NCBI GenBank assembly: GCA_934875375.1
Contig: CAKXHL010000002.1
Span: forward strand, 75,546-139,545
DNA: 64,000 nucleotides
From: an uncultured bacterium
GTDB lineage: Bacteria > Bacillota > Clostridia > Oscillospirales > Ruminococcaceae
Direction: 5' to 3'
The notes under the pieces were generated by a model. It searched no databases. It was given only the letters and a program-made list of their open reading frames with translations, and was not told the origin of the DNA. The translations under genes and the position numbers were made by a program. Position 1 is the stretch's first letter, and every line of letters starts with the position of its first letter. Positions 17,457-25,997 of this stretch are shown one piece after another.

Positions 17457-18548
17457 ATGTCGTTTCCCCTTCCCCATTTTACCCCTCCGGATTTCTCCCT
17501 GCCGCGGTTTTCTCAGGCGCCGGACGCGGTGTTGGTACCTTCTCCCCAAGACAAGGTTGCGCCGGAACAGTATCACGCAACCACCATATTCCCCGAATAT
17601 TTTAAAATTAGCGGCCAATGGCTGTTGGCCAAAGAAAGCCGTATGGATTGTGTCGCAGTTTATGAAAACGGCAACATCAGCATTCGAGAGTTCCGGCGCT
17701 TAAAGAAAGGGGATCTGGTGGTTGTCGGCCGGACGGAAGACGCTTCGGAGGGAATCTTTGTCTATCTGGACGGATTTTCTGCCGAGGAGAGCGGCTCTGC
17801 GGAAGCGTTCTCTTTCCGGCAGGGGCGCTCCCGCGAAACAGCCTACTCCCGGGATTACGATTCCCTGTATGATTTGCTGCGCCATGAAAAAGAACACGGC
17901 TATATCACTTGGGTATTAGGCCCTGCCTGCGCTTTTGACCACGATTCCCGAGCCGCTTTTTCCAAACTGGTGCAAAACGGTTATGTCAATGCCTTGTTGG
18001 CTGGAAACGCTCTGGCCACCCATGACCTGGAGGCCGCTTACCGCAAGACAGCCCTTGGCCAGGATATCTACACGCAAAAATCCCAGTCCAATGGTCACTA
18101 CAATCATATCGACACCATAAACCGGGTACGGCTGGATGGATCCATCCCTGCTTTCATCGAAAAGGAAGGCATTGGCGACGGTATTATTTACAGCTGCGTG
18201 AAAAAACAGGTCCCCTTTGTGCTGGTAGGCTCCATTCGGGATGACGGGCCGCTCCCGGAGGTATACAGCGACGTTTATGAGGGGCAGAACGCCATGCGGG
18301 AATGTGTCAAAAAATCCACCACCGTCATCTGCATGGCCACCACGCTTCATTCCATTGCCACCGGCAACATGACGCCTTCTTATCGTGTGCTGGCAGACGG
18401 CACCATCCGCCCCGTATACTTTTACAGCGTGGATATCTCGGAATTTTCTGTAAACAAGCTGCGAGACCGGGGCAGCCTGGGCGTCAAAACCATTGTGACC
18501 AACGTGCAGGATTTTGTTGTGAATATCAGCAAAGGGCTGGGATTGTAA
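17457..18548 (+). CDS. LOR/SDH-domain (TIGR00300) protein, archaeal-type ornithine cyclodeaminase-like
   Basis: The 363-residue product matches the TIGR00300 'LOR/SDH bifunctional enzyme conserved domain' family. Key segments are KKGDLVVVGRTEDA in the N-terminal half, NGYVNALLAGNALATHDLE, YNHIDTINRVRLDGSI, LVGSIRDDGPLPEVYSDV and LHSIATGN. The same domain forms archaeal-type ornithine cyclodeaminase and the C-terminal half of cyanobacterial arginine dihydrolase AgrE/ArgZ. It binds NAD and in those proteins makes proline from ornithine. No arginine dihydrolase half is fused here. The ATG has AGGAGG 8 nt upstream. A damaged DUF3795-like gene follows 4 nt later. Confidence 0.75.
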   Translation: MSFPLPHFTPPDFSLPRFSQAPDAVLVPSPQDKVAPEQYHATTIFPEYFKISGQWLLAKESRMDCVAVYENGNISIREFRRLKKGDLVVVGRTEDASEGIFVYLDGFSAEESGSAEAFSFRQGRSRETAYSRDYDSLYDLLRHEKEHGYITWVLGPACAFDHDSRAAFSKLVQNGYVNALLAGNALATHDLEAAYRKTALGQDIYTQKSQSNGHYNHIDTINRVRLDGSIPAFIEKEGIGDGIIYSCVKKQVPFVLVGSIRDDGPLPEVYSDVYEGQNAMRECVKKSTTVICMATTLHSIATGNMTPSYRVLADGTIRPVYFYSVDISEFSVNKLRDRGSLGVKTIVTNVQDFVVNISKGLGL

Positions 18549-18552
18549 TATT

Positions 18553-18840
18553 ATGGATAAGCAGATTGATTTTCGCATGATTACACCTTGCGGAGAATGC
18601 TGCGCCGGCTGCCTGAAAAAGTAGGACGGTTTTTGCCAGGGCTGCCTGGAAAGCGGCGGGAAATGTAAGGAATGGGAGCAGTCTGGCGGCTGCCTTATCT
18701 TTCTTTGCTGTGTAGGGCACAGTGTTTCTTTTTGCGGACTGTGTCCGGATTTTCCCTGCCAAGGGCTGCGGCAAAAAGCGCCTTGGAACCCTTCTATCGT
18801 AGAGGATTTGGCCGCCCTTGCCGCGCTTTATTCCCGTTAA
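18553..18840 (+). pseudogene. Cys-rich DUF3795-like protein gene interrupted by an in-frame TAG
   Basis: Reading from the ATG at 18553 gives a short N-terminus ending TPCGECCAGCLKK, then TAG at 18622-18624. The same frame then continues for 71 codons: DGFCQGCLESGGKCKEWEQ, CCVGHSVSFCGLCPDFPC and a final ...VEDLAALAALYSR with a TAA at 18838. Eleven cysteines, with CxxC and CxxCxxFPC patterns, flow unbroken across the stop. That resembles DUF3795 proteins. The gene starts 4 nt after the LOR/SDH gene and is probably coupled to it. Either the TAG is a recent nonsense change or sequence error, or it is read through. No other start codon before the Cys-rich part is evident. Confidence 0.75.
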
Positions 18841-18854
18841 AATCCTCTGCCAAC

Positions 18855-18894
18855 AAAAAAGGAGACAAGCAGCTGCCTGCCTCCTTTTTATTTT
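18855..18894 (+). terminator. Terminator after the DUF3795-like gene
   Basis: AAAAAAGGAG pairs with CTCCTTTTT, followed by a T-rich tail (TTTTTATTTTG). Its presence right after the TAA supports the view that the interrupted frame was a real gene. Confidence 0.7.
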
Positions 18895-19032
18895 GATTAC
18901 AAGGTGTACTTATTCTGTAAAAGCCTTTTGCGGTGCGAACAGCCCGGCATAGATATCCGCTTTTTCCAAACCAAGACCTTCCATCCAGCCGCAGTACTGC
19001 GGCACCTCCCCCCAAAAGGCCAGCAGAAAATA

Positions 19033-19995
19033 TTATGCCTTTTGTGTTTGCGCCGCGTCCAAAAGCATTTCAATATGATACCGCGGGCGCGCTTTGACTT
19101 CGCCATAGGTCTTTCCGACATAGGCCCCTACCAGACCCAACGCCACTAACTGGATGCCAAGCGCCAGCCAAACCGATATCAAAACCCAGACCCATCCGGC
19201 CACAGCCACCTTGCAGCAAAGACAGATCAGCGCTGCCAAAAATCCCAGTCCGGACAAAAAACCGATCCCAACGCCGACACCGGTAATCAAAGACAACGGC
19301 TTGGTGCTAAAAGAAGTAATCCCGTCCCATGCAAAGGAGAGCATCTTCTTTAACGGGTACTTGGATTCCCCTGCAAACCGCTCGCTGCGTTCATAAGTGA
19401 CCACCGCGGTAGGAAATCCGATCAGCGGCACGATCCCCCGCAAAAACAGGTTCACTTCATGGTAGCCGGAAAAGCAGTCCAGTGCTTTTTTGCTCATGAG
19501 CCGGTAGTCAGCGTGGTTGCTGACAATATCGACCCCCATTTTTTTCATCAGGCCGTAAAAACCCATGGCGGTGGAGCGTTTGAAAGCCGTGTCCGTATCC
19601 CTGGCGCTGCGCACACCGTAAACGATCTGCGCCCCTTTATGATATTCCTCTACAAATTGATCCAGCACTTCAATATCATCCTGCAAGTCGGCATCCAGAG
19701 AAATGGTGATGTCGCACAGTTCCCGGGCGGTCAAGAGTCCGGCAACCAGCGCATTTTGGTGCCCCCGGTTGCGGGACAGCTTTAAACCGGATACCACCGG
19801 ATTCTCCCTGTGAAAACCGCAGATCAGCTCCCAGGTGCTGTCCCGGCTGCCGTCGTCCACCAACAGAATCCGGCTGTCGCCGGATACCAGCCCTTTCTCC
19901 TCCATCCGGCGCAGCTTATCGGTCAGCCGCCGGACGGTTTCGGGCAGGACCTCCTCTTCGTTATAGCAGGGAACCACCAGATATAAACGATCCAT
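19033..19995 (-). CDS. GtrB/CsbB-like glycosyltransferase family 2
   Basis: The 320-residue product has a GT-A domain with VVPCYNEEEVLPET, LVDDGSRDSTW and the DxD motif in SLDADLQDD, then a two-helix C-terminal membrane hairpin (ITGVGVGIGFLSGLGF... and ...VLISVWLALGIQLVALGL). This is the layout of GtrB/CsbB enzymes, which load a sugar from a nucleotide donor onto undecaprenyl phosphate at the inner face. YfhO is the immediately upstream gene in the same minus-strand unit, with a 2-nt gap. In Bacillus the CsbB-YfhO pair adds GlcNAc to lipoteichoic acid. A similar wall-polymer decoration role here is inference. Confidence 0.88.
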   Translation of the reverse strand: MDRLYLVVPCYNEEEVLPETVRRLTDKLRRMEEKGLVSGDSRILLVDDGSRDSTWELICGFHRENPVVSGLKLSRNRGHQNALVAGLLTARELCDITISLDADLQDDIEVLDQFVEEYHKGAQIVYGVRSARDTDTAFKRSTAMGFYGLMKKMGVDIVSNHADYRLMSKKALDCFSGYHEVNLFLRGIVPLIGFPTAVVTYERSERFAGESKYPLKKMLSFAWDGITSFSTKPLSLITGVGVGIGFLSGLGFLAALICLCCKVAVAGWVWVLISVWLALGIQLVALGLVGAYVGKTYGEVKARPRYHIEMLLDAAQTQKA

Positions 19996-19997
19996 GG

Positions 19998-22415
19998 CTA
20001 TTTTTCCTCCTGTGATTGATTTTCCGTTTTATCTTTCTTTAACAGCTCTTCAAAAGAAAGCTGATGTTCTTCCTCCGGCGTTTGCAGTACGGTATAGGAA
20101 ATCGATGGCGCAGGCCGCCGGCGCAACTGATGAGAAAGCAGCAGATACCCCGCCAGAACCGCCAGCGATATACCGCTGGCCAAAAGGCCGACCCCCAAAC
20201 CTGGGGTTCGATAGGTAAAACGGATGGTGCTGTCCCCAGCCGGAGCGCGCACCGCCATAAAACCAATATCGACCTTTTCAATCTGTGCCGGCTGTCCGTT
20301 GACAGTAGCGCTCCACCCCTCGGCATAGGGAACGCTGAAAAACACCAGATTTTCCTTTGACAGCACGATCTTGGACGTAAAGCCCCTGTTGTCGGTGGTA
20401 AATTCGTAAGATGCCTCCCGCCGGCGGTCGGCGCAATCGGCTACAAAAGCGTCCTCGCTGAGCGTATCCGCCTGCTGGTCCGAAAGCTTGGTCAGGATAT
20501 CACTGTGCCGGGCAATGGCGTCGTCCTCCAGCAGCAGGCCCTTCATCAGCAACCGGCAGCGGTAATCCTTTGCGGTGGCATCGAAGGTTTCCCTTGTAAT
20601 GTAATGGTCAAACGCAAAACCCATAGGGACAAAATGATCGTTTTCGTAGAGATTAAAGTTCCCATCGGTACGCACATAGGAATATCCCGGCATAGGGCTT
20701 TGCTCTTCATTGCGCTGTTCAATCACCAGCCAACGCACCGAAAGCAGGCTGCGCAGTGCATACAGCTTGGTATCCGGTTTGGAAGACACATCCCGGGTCA
20801 CGCCTACTTCCGGATAAAATTCCATCAGCGACACCGGCACAATCGAGTGGAACGCCTGAATGGTCGGGCGATCCCAGTACATGCCAAGATTTTCGAGGGT
20901 GCCGTAAAAATCCGTGCGGACAAAGCTGCTGTCCTCGGGGAACTGCACCATATCTCTGCCGTTGATCCCATTTTCAATCAGCCACTCATCGGAACTGCGG
21001 GCGTTTTTCCCGTCGATAAAATAAATCCAGCCGAACAGTACGCTGACCGCGCAAACGCCGGCGATGGCGACCCGAGGCATCTGCTTGGTGTTTTTGAAAT
21101 GCCGGATCAACAGCCAGGTAGCCAGCAGGCACACGCCGGTAAAGGCGGCGTACATCCAAAAGGTCGGCATGTCAGAGGCAAGGCCGATTTTCCATTTCCC
21201 CTCTTCCTCGACCGGGGTCAGCCCCACTGCCAACACCATGCCGACTGTAATGCCCGCCGTCCATTTTACGCCGCGCAGATAGTCAATCCCCCGCCGCTCC
21301 ATAGCCAGAACCGTAGCCAGGCACATCAAAAGGATCAGCGCATAAAACCAACGGGTGTAGTAAGAGTTGTTCAGCAAAATAAAAATGCTGTTAAGCCCCG
21401 GAATCACCGCAATCAAAAGGCAGGCGGCAATCATTTTCTTCAGCCACGACCGCTGCGGCATCAGCAGATAGGCCATCATGCCCGAGGCGCCAAACAGCGG
21501 CAGCCAAGCGGTCAGGCTGGACCACTTGGCCCCATGGTTGGGGAACATCACCGGGCGGGAGGGCACATGCGGCGGGAACAGGAAACTGCCGACGATGGCA
21601 GGCAGCCGTTCCTCATGCCAGTACAGCCAGAAACTCCAGCCGGACAGCAGATTGTCCGATGTGGTGCGGGGATTTCCGAGAATCCCCAGTACCGCCGGCA
21701 GGAAAATGAACAGGGAAAGCCCCATGCCCAAAAGCGCCTCGAAAGCCACCCAGCAAAATTTTTTGAAATTTGCCCCCCAGCTCTTATCCGTGCAGCGGAA
21801 TGCAAAATACAATATGCAGAACACTGCGCTGCCGATGAAAAACCAGTAGTTGACCACTGCGTTTAATGCAACCGCCACCGCGAAAAAGCCGCGGCGATTG
21901 TTCTGCACCAGTTCTTCCATTCCAATCAAAAGCAATGGAAAAAACACCACCACCTCATGGAAATGGTTAAAGAACGTGTTATAGAACATGAATCCGGAAA
22001 AGGAGTACAAAAGCGAACCCAGCACTGCAAACTCCCGGCGGCGGACAAACCGCGCCAGATAAAAATAGGAGGTCAACGCCGCGCAGGCATTTTTCAAAAT
22101 CAGCAGCGGGGCCATCAAAAAAGGCACCCAATCGTTGGGGAACGGAATTGTCAGCCAGAAAAACGGGCTGGTCAGGTTATAAAAGCTGTAAGAGGCAATA
22201 AAATTCGCGCCTAAATCGGTGGTCCAGCTCCAGCCGAAATTCCCCTCCCGCACCGCCTGGTGTACCAATTTATAAAAAGGGATCTGCTGGGCGTTAAAGT
22301 CCCCAATGAAAATAAAATAGCCGCCGTTGTAAAGGAGAAATGGCAAAAAAACGGCAGTCGAAATTCCAAGCGCCAGTAAAAACGCTTTCCAGTGCAGGCT
22401 TTTCCGTTCAGTCAT
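19998..22415 (-). CDS. yfhO: YfhO-family polytopic glycosyltransferase
   Basis: YfhO proteins are large GT-C-type enzymes that transfer sugar from a polyprenyl carrier on the outer face of the membrane. The 805-residue product has an N-terminal helix, then GDFNAQQIPFYK with the acidic residue expected at the active site. About a dozen helices and an extracellular C-terminal domain with a beta-rich end (YRTPGLGVGLLASG... last helix) follow. Relatives have similar length. The ATG at 22415 (MTERKSLHWK) has GGAG 8 nt upstream; the frame runs 17 codons further upstream without a site. It is the first gene of the pair with the GtrB-like enzyme. Confidence 0.9.
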   Translation of the reverse strand: MTERKSLHWKAFLLALGISTAVFLPFLLYNGGYFIFIGDFNAQQIPFYKLVHQAVREGNFGWSWTTDLGANFIASYSFYNLTSPFFWLTIPFPNDWVPFLMAPLLILKNACAALTSYFYLARFVRRREFAVLGSLLYSFSGFMFYNTFFNHFHEVVVFFPLLLIGMEELVQNNRRGFFAVAVALNAVVNYWFFIGSAVFCILYFAFRCTDKSWGANFKKFCWVAFEALLGMGLSLFIFLPAVLGILGNPRTTSDNLLSGWSFWLYWHEERLPAIVGSFLFPPHVPSRPVMFPNHGAKWSSLTAWLPLFGASGMMAYLLMPQRSWLKKMIAACLLIAVIPGLNSIFILLNNSYYTRWFYALILLMCLATVLAMERRGIDYLRGVKWTAGITVGMVLAVGLTPVEEEGKWKIGLASDMPTFWMYAAFTGVCLLATWLLIRHFKNTKQMPRVAIAGVCAVSVLFGWIYFIDGKNARSSDEWLIENGINGRDMVQFPEDSSFVRTDFYGTLENLGMYWDRPTIQAFHSIVPVSLMEFYPEVGVTRDVSSKPDTKLYALRSLLSVRWLVIEQRNEEQSPMPGYSYVRTDGNFNLYENDHFVPMGFAFDHYITRETFDATAKDYRCRLLMKGLLLEDDAIARHSDILTKLSDQQADTLSEDAFVADCADRRREASYEFTTDNRGFTSKIVLSKENLVFFSVPYAEGWSATVNGQPAQIEKVDIGFMAVRAPAGDSTIRFTYRTPGLGVGLLASGISLAVLAGYLLLSHQLRRRPAPSISYTVLQTPEEEHQLSFEELLKKDKTENQSQEEK

Positions 22416-22607
22416 AAGCTCAACTCCATCGATGTTTTTCCGGAAGTGGCTGCCAAGCCCTTGCAAACGCTTCCGGTTTGGGCTACCATAACATTAGAAA
22501 GGCCTGTCCGGCCAAAGTGGATTCCGCAGGAGGTCCGATTTTATCCCGCTCTGATCAAATAAACTGGTCTATTTCTTTTATTATATCACATTTCTTTCTT
22601 ATAGTGC

Positions 22608-22613
22608 TAAAAT
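22608..22613 (+). promoter_or_regulatory. Extended -10 element upstream of the deoxynucleotidase gene
   Basis: TAAAAT is preceded by TGC. No good -35 is visible. It lies 56 nt upstream of the ATG, in an AT-rich stretch shared with the divergent yfhO gene. Confidence 0.4.
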
Positions 22614-22668
22614 TGGGGTGAATTTATGCAGGTTTTCCCTTTTTATCACAAAAACAAGGAGGATTCTT

Positions 22669-23277
22669 ATGGGACAAAGCTCCTTTTTGGCTATGCTTTT
22701 CCGAATGAAATACATTAACCGCTGGGGCCTGATGCGCAATACCCGCTGGGAAAATTTAAGTGAACACAGCCTGGAAACTGCCATGCTGGCCCACCTGCTG
22801 GCCGTGATCGGCAACCGTCGCCTGCACCGGCAGTATCCACTGGAATCCGTTGTGCTGCACGCACTTTATCACGACTGCTCCGAAATCCTCACCGGAGATC
22901 TGCCTACACCAGTCAAATACGACAATCCGGCACTGCACGGCTCCTACAAGAACGTGGAGCGAGCCGCCTGCGAGCGCCTTGCGGCTCTTTTGCCCTGCGA
23001 TCTGCGTCAGGATATTGCGCCTTACCTGTCCGGAGACGGACTGGACGCAGATGTACACAGGCTGGTCAAAGCGGCAGACCGGCTGAGCGCGCTGATTAAG
23101 TGCATAGAAGAGGAAAAAGTCGGCAACCGGGAATTTTCTCAGGCAAAAAAGGCAACGGAATCCGCGCTTTCTGCCATGGATATGCCGGAGGTTTCTATCT
23201 TTCTGTCTGAATTTTTGCCCGCCTTTTCCCTGACGCTGGACGAACTGGAGCCCCGGAGCAAAGAGGTGGAAGCATGA
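22669..23277 (+). CDS. yfbR: HD-domain 5'-deoxynucleotidase, YfbR-like
   Basis: This 202-residue HD phosphohydrolase removes phosphate from deoxyribonucleoside 5'-monophosphates. The family segments are all present: MKYINRWGLMRNTRWENLSEHS (His in SEHS), LHALYHDCSEILTGDLPTPVKY (the HD pair) and KAADRLSALIKC (distal Asp). The ATG at 22669 has AAGGAGG 5 nt upstream; the frame is open further upstream without a site. Its stop overlaps the start of the next gene (ATGA), so the two are translationally coupled. Confidence 0.92.
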   Translation: MGQSSFLAMLFRMKYINRWGLMRNTRWENLSEHSLETAMLAHLLAVIGNRRLHRQYPLESVVLHALYHDCSEILTGDLPTPVKYDNPALHGSYKNVERAACERLAALLPCDLRQDIAPYLSGDGLDADVHRLVKAADRLSALIKCIEEEKVGNREFSQAKKATESALSAMDMPEVSIFLSEFLPAFSLTLDELEPRSKEVEA

Positions 23278-24069
23278 GCGGTAAAATGGAAGTCTGGCTG
23301 CTGGATTTAGGGACACTGTATGCCAAGCAGGAAGGCATCATCTGCCGCGGCTGGCCGCAGGATACCAGCCGGATCCACCTGCCAGTCATGGCCGTTCTGG
23401 TCCGCCACAGCGGCGGGATTTTGCTGTTCGACACTGGCTGCCGGCCTGACGCGATGACGGGCGGCTGGCCCGCCAACATGCGAGAGGCTTTTCCGCTGAC
23501 CCGCACAAGCGAGCAGGCGCTGACCCATCAGCTTTCCCTGTGCGGCATTTCCCCCTCTCAGGTGGATACCGTCGTGTTATCCCACCTGCATCTGGACCAC
23601 GCCGGAAATGCGGGGCTTTTTCCCCATGCCCGGCTTATCGTTCCAGCCGAAGACTTAGAATATGCCCGCCGACTGATCGAAAACGCAGATCCCGCCCGCC
23701 GGGGTGGCTATATTCGGGAGGACATTCGGGAACTGCCCGGGAAAATGACAGCGCTGGTGCAGGATCGGCAGCTTTTTCCCGGCATTCGGCTGCTTGGGCT
23801 GCCGGGACATACGCCGGCACTGTTAGGTATGGAAATCGCCGCCAGAGGAAAAATCCTATTATTCCCTTCGGACGCGGTGTATACTGCCGCAAACTATGGC
23901 CCGCCGCCGGTTTCTCCCCGAAGCCCCTATGACAAATCCCTTCTCCTGCAAAGCCTGGAGCGGATCCGGCAGCTGGCGGCCCGGCCCGGCGCGCAGGTGA
24001 TTTTTTTCTCACGATATCGACCTTTGGCAGCAGCTTCCCCACGCGCCCATCCCTGTGCTGTCCGAATAA
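23274..24069 (+). pseudogene. Metallo-beta-lactamase-fold lactonase-like gene with a frameshift near its 3' end
   Basis: The product resembles the N-acyl-homoserine lactonase family. LFDTGC, the metal motif SHLHLDHAGN, PGHTPALLG and the Asp of FPSDAVY are present. As read, the frame runs on to 24125 with an unlikely tail. Removing one T from the T7 run at 24001-24007 restores SHDIDLWQQLPHAP and a TAA at 24067. That fits the C-terminal SHD-type metal-ligand segment of these enzymes far better. The event may be a real mutation, slippage or a sequence error. The ATG overlaps the deoxynucleotidase stop. All main metal ligands precede the shift. Confidence 0.75.
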
Positions 24070-24085
24070 AATTATGCGTCTTTGA

Positions 24086-24114
24086 TTGTTTTCAAGCTGC
24101 AAATATGCTATACT
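24086..24114 (+). promoter_or_regulatory. Promoter of the phosphofructokinase gene
   Basis: TTGTTT (24086-24091) and TATACT (24109-24114) are 17 bp apart, with TGC before the -10 box. Confidence 0.75.
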
Positions 24115-24166
24115 CTAATCTGTAAAATTTTGTAGTATTCTGCTGAAATCAGGAGGATTTTTCGAT

Positions 24167-25402
24167 ATGAACAACATGCTGATCGCGCAATCCGGCGGCC
24201 CGACCGCTGCTATCAACGCATCGCTGTCCGGTGCGATCCAGGAAGCTATCCGCAGCAAAGAAATCGACGGCGTATATGGTGCGCTCAACGGGATTCAAGG
24301 CGTACTGGCCGGCACCATTATCGACCTTCGCTCCCAGTTTTCCCGGCAGGAGGATTTTTCTATTCTAGAGTGTACGCCCGCCATGGCGTTGGGTTCCTGC
24401 CGGTTCCGTCTGCCGGAAGAGGATGCGGACCCGGCGCTGTATCAAAAAATCGACGAGATTTTTAAGCGCTATCAAATCAGCTACTTTTTCTATATCGGCG
24501 GCAATGACTCAATGGATACCGTGGATAAGCTGTTCCGTCATTTTAGCCGCACTGGACAGGATATCAAAGTCATCGGCATTCCCAAGACCATTGACAACGA
24601 CCTGCCCGGCTCTGATCATTCTCCGGGATTCGGTTCTTCGGCCAAATTTATCGCCACCGCCATGTTGGAAATCATTCGGGACTGTTACGTGTATGACACC
24701 GATTCGGTAACCATTGTGGAAATTATGGGCCGCCACGCTGGATGGCTCACCGCTTCCGCCGCTCTGCCCCGCACCGTGGGCGCCCGCGCGCCGCATTTGA
24801 TCTACCTGCCGGAAGTTGTTTTTGACCCGGAACAATTTATCCGAGATGTAAAACAGGTACAATCCCTGACCCGCAACTGCATTGTGGCCGTCTCTGAAGG
24901 GGTTCGTCTGGCCGACGGCACCTTTGCCGCTGAAAATTTCCAAAGCGGCGTCGTAGACGCATTTGGCCACCGGTATCTGTCCGGCGTGGGCAAATACCTC
25001 GAGTCACTGGTGCGGGAAAAGATTGGCTGCAAAGTTCGTTCCATTGAGCTGAACGTGCTGCAGCGCTGTTCTTCCCATCTAATGTCTGCTACCGATGTGC
25101 GAGAAGCCCGCAAAATCGGCAGCTATGCGATCCGCTTTGCCCTGCAGGGCCATACCGGCGTGATGATGGTGTTTGAGCGGGTCTCCAACCGTCCATATAT
25201 GGTTCGCATTGGCTGTAAACCGGTTTCGGAAATCGCCAACAGGGAACAGCTGGTTCCCCGTAAATGGATCAACAAGCAGGGAAACGACGTCACTGACGAG
25301 ATGTTTGAATATCTGCTGCCGCTGATAGAAGGCGAGGTTCCCTACCCTACCCAAAACGGGATGCCGGTGCATTTTGTGCTGAATCAATCCATTGTGGAAT
25401 AA
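24167..25402 (+). CDS. Pyrophosphate-type 6-phosphofructokinase
   Basis: The 411-residue product is a PfkA-fold enzyme that phosphorylates fructose 6-phosphate. It has GQSGG-like AQSGGPTAAINASL at the N-terminus, YIGGNDSMDT and IPKTIDND. Asp 114 in GGND and Lys 140 in PKTIDND are the residues that mark PPi rather than ATP as phosphoryl donor; ATP enzymes have Gly at both places. The whole pattern closely resembles the PPi-dependent enzyme known from thermophilic Clostridium. MGRHAGWLTAASALP is the substrate loop. It has its own promoter and terminator. With PPDK at 12.2 kb it supports a PPi-linked glycolysis. Confidence 0.9.
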   Translation: MNNMLIAQSGGPTAAINASLSGAIQEAIRSKEIDGVYGALNGIQGVLAGTIIDLRSQFSRQEDFSILECTPAMALGSCRFRLPEEDADPALYQKIDEIFKRYQISYFFYIGGNDSMDTVDKLFRHFSRTGQDIKVIGIPKTIDNDLPGSDHSPGFGSSAKFIATAMLEIIRDCYVYDTDSVTIVEIMGRHAGWLTASAALPRTVGARAPHLIYLPEVVFDPEQFIRDVKQVQSLTRNCIVAVSEGVRLADGTFAAENFQSGVVDAFGHRYLSGVGKYLESLVREKIGCKVRSIELNVLQRCSSHLMSATDVREARKIGSYAIRFALQGHTGVMMVFERVSNRPYMVRIGCKPVSEIANREQLVPRKWINKQGNDVTDEMFEYLLPLIEGEVPYPTQNGMPVHFVLNQSIVE

Positions 25403-25466
25403 CCCATTCTTCTGCGCAGCCTTGCCTGTCCAGAAAATCCCTGCGGCAAAAGTGGGAATAAAGCAG

Positions 25467-25505
25467 AAAAACATCCTGCCCAACGATTTTGGGCAGGATG
25501 TTTTT
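25467..25505. terminator. Bidirectional terminator between phosphofructokinase and the XRE regulator
   Basis: AAAAACATCCTGCCCA pairs with TTTGGGCAGGATG, with T-runs on both strands. Confidence 0.9.
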
Positions 25506-25530
25506 GAATGCAAAAGCGCTAAACGGGCTT

Positions 25531-25923
25531 TTATTCTTTATCCCGCAAAGAATACATTGCAAGGCTTACCAGCCCCAGGCCAAGCAGGACCATTCCTGTC
25601 TTTGCGTCCAGTTTCCCCAGGACCGAAAGGACCACAACGGCAATTCCCATCGCCAATGCAATCCCTTTCAACGCCACACGGACCATTTCGCTCATGCTCT
25701 TTTCCACAGGCGCACCCGTGCCGCTTTGCATGAGCTCCTCAATAGAAACATGAAGGATTTCTGCCAAACGGGGAAAGGAATGGATATCCGGGCAAGACAA
25801 ATTTCTCTCCCATTTTGAAACGGCTTTGTCCGTCACCCCCATCTTATTTGCCAGTTCAAGCTGCGTCATCCCCATTCCTTTTCTCCGCTGGGCAATCATC
25901 GCGCCCATTGTTTTTGTTTTCAT
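25531..25923 (-). CDS. XRE-family regulator with C-terminal membrane helices
   Basis: The 130-residue product starts MKTKTMGAMIAQRRKGMGMT, followed by a classic Cro/C1 helix-turn-helix (QLELANKMGVTDKAVSKWER). After a linker it has two hydrophobic stretches (IALAMGIAVVVLSVL and GMVLLGLGLVSLAMYSL), so it is probably membrane-anchored. That layout is common in Firmicutes regulators that sense envelope or small-molecule signals. The ATG at 25923 has a GGGGGG stretch upstream. The frame continues upstream into the damaged end of the CHAP-like gene. Target genes are unknown. Confidence 0.8.
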   Translation of the reverse strand: MKTKTMGAMIAQRRKGMGMTQLELANKMGVTDKAVSKWERNLSCPDIHSFPRLAEILHVSIEELMQSGTGAPVEKSMSEMVRVALKGIALAMGIAVVVLSVLGKLDAKTGMVLLGLGLVSLAMYSLRDKE

Positions 25924-25997
25924 AGCGATCCCCCCTTTTTTCGGATTACACAATATAGGATAGTACCCTGGGGGTTCTATTGCGACCGACTCGTAGT

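Noticed and set aside
18622..18624. TAG as a pyrrolysine codon
   Set aside because: Pyrrolysine use is rare and tied to methylamine genes; the site is a Lys/Glu/Gln-like position in a Cys-rich protein. A nonsense change or sequence error is simpler. Kept only as a remote option.
20505..21866. 453-codon plus-strand frame opposite yfhO
   Set aside because: His/Gln/Arg-rich product typical of antisense reading; yfhO is clear on the other strand and no ribosome site is seen.
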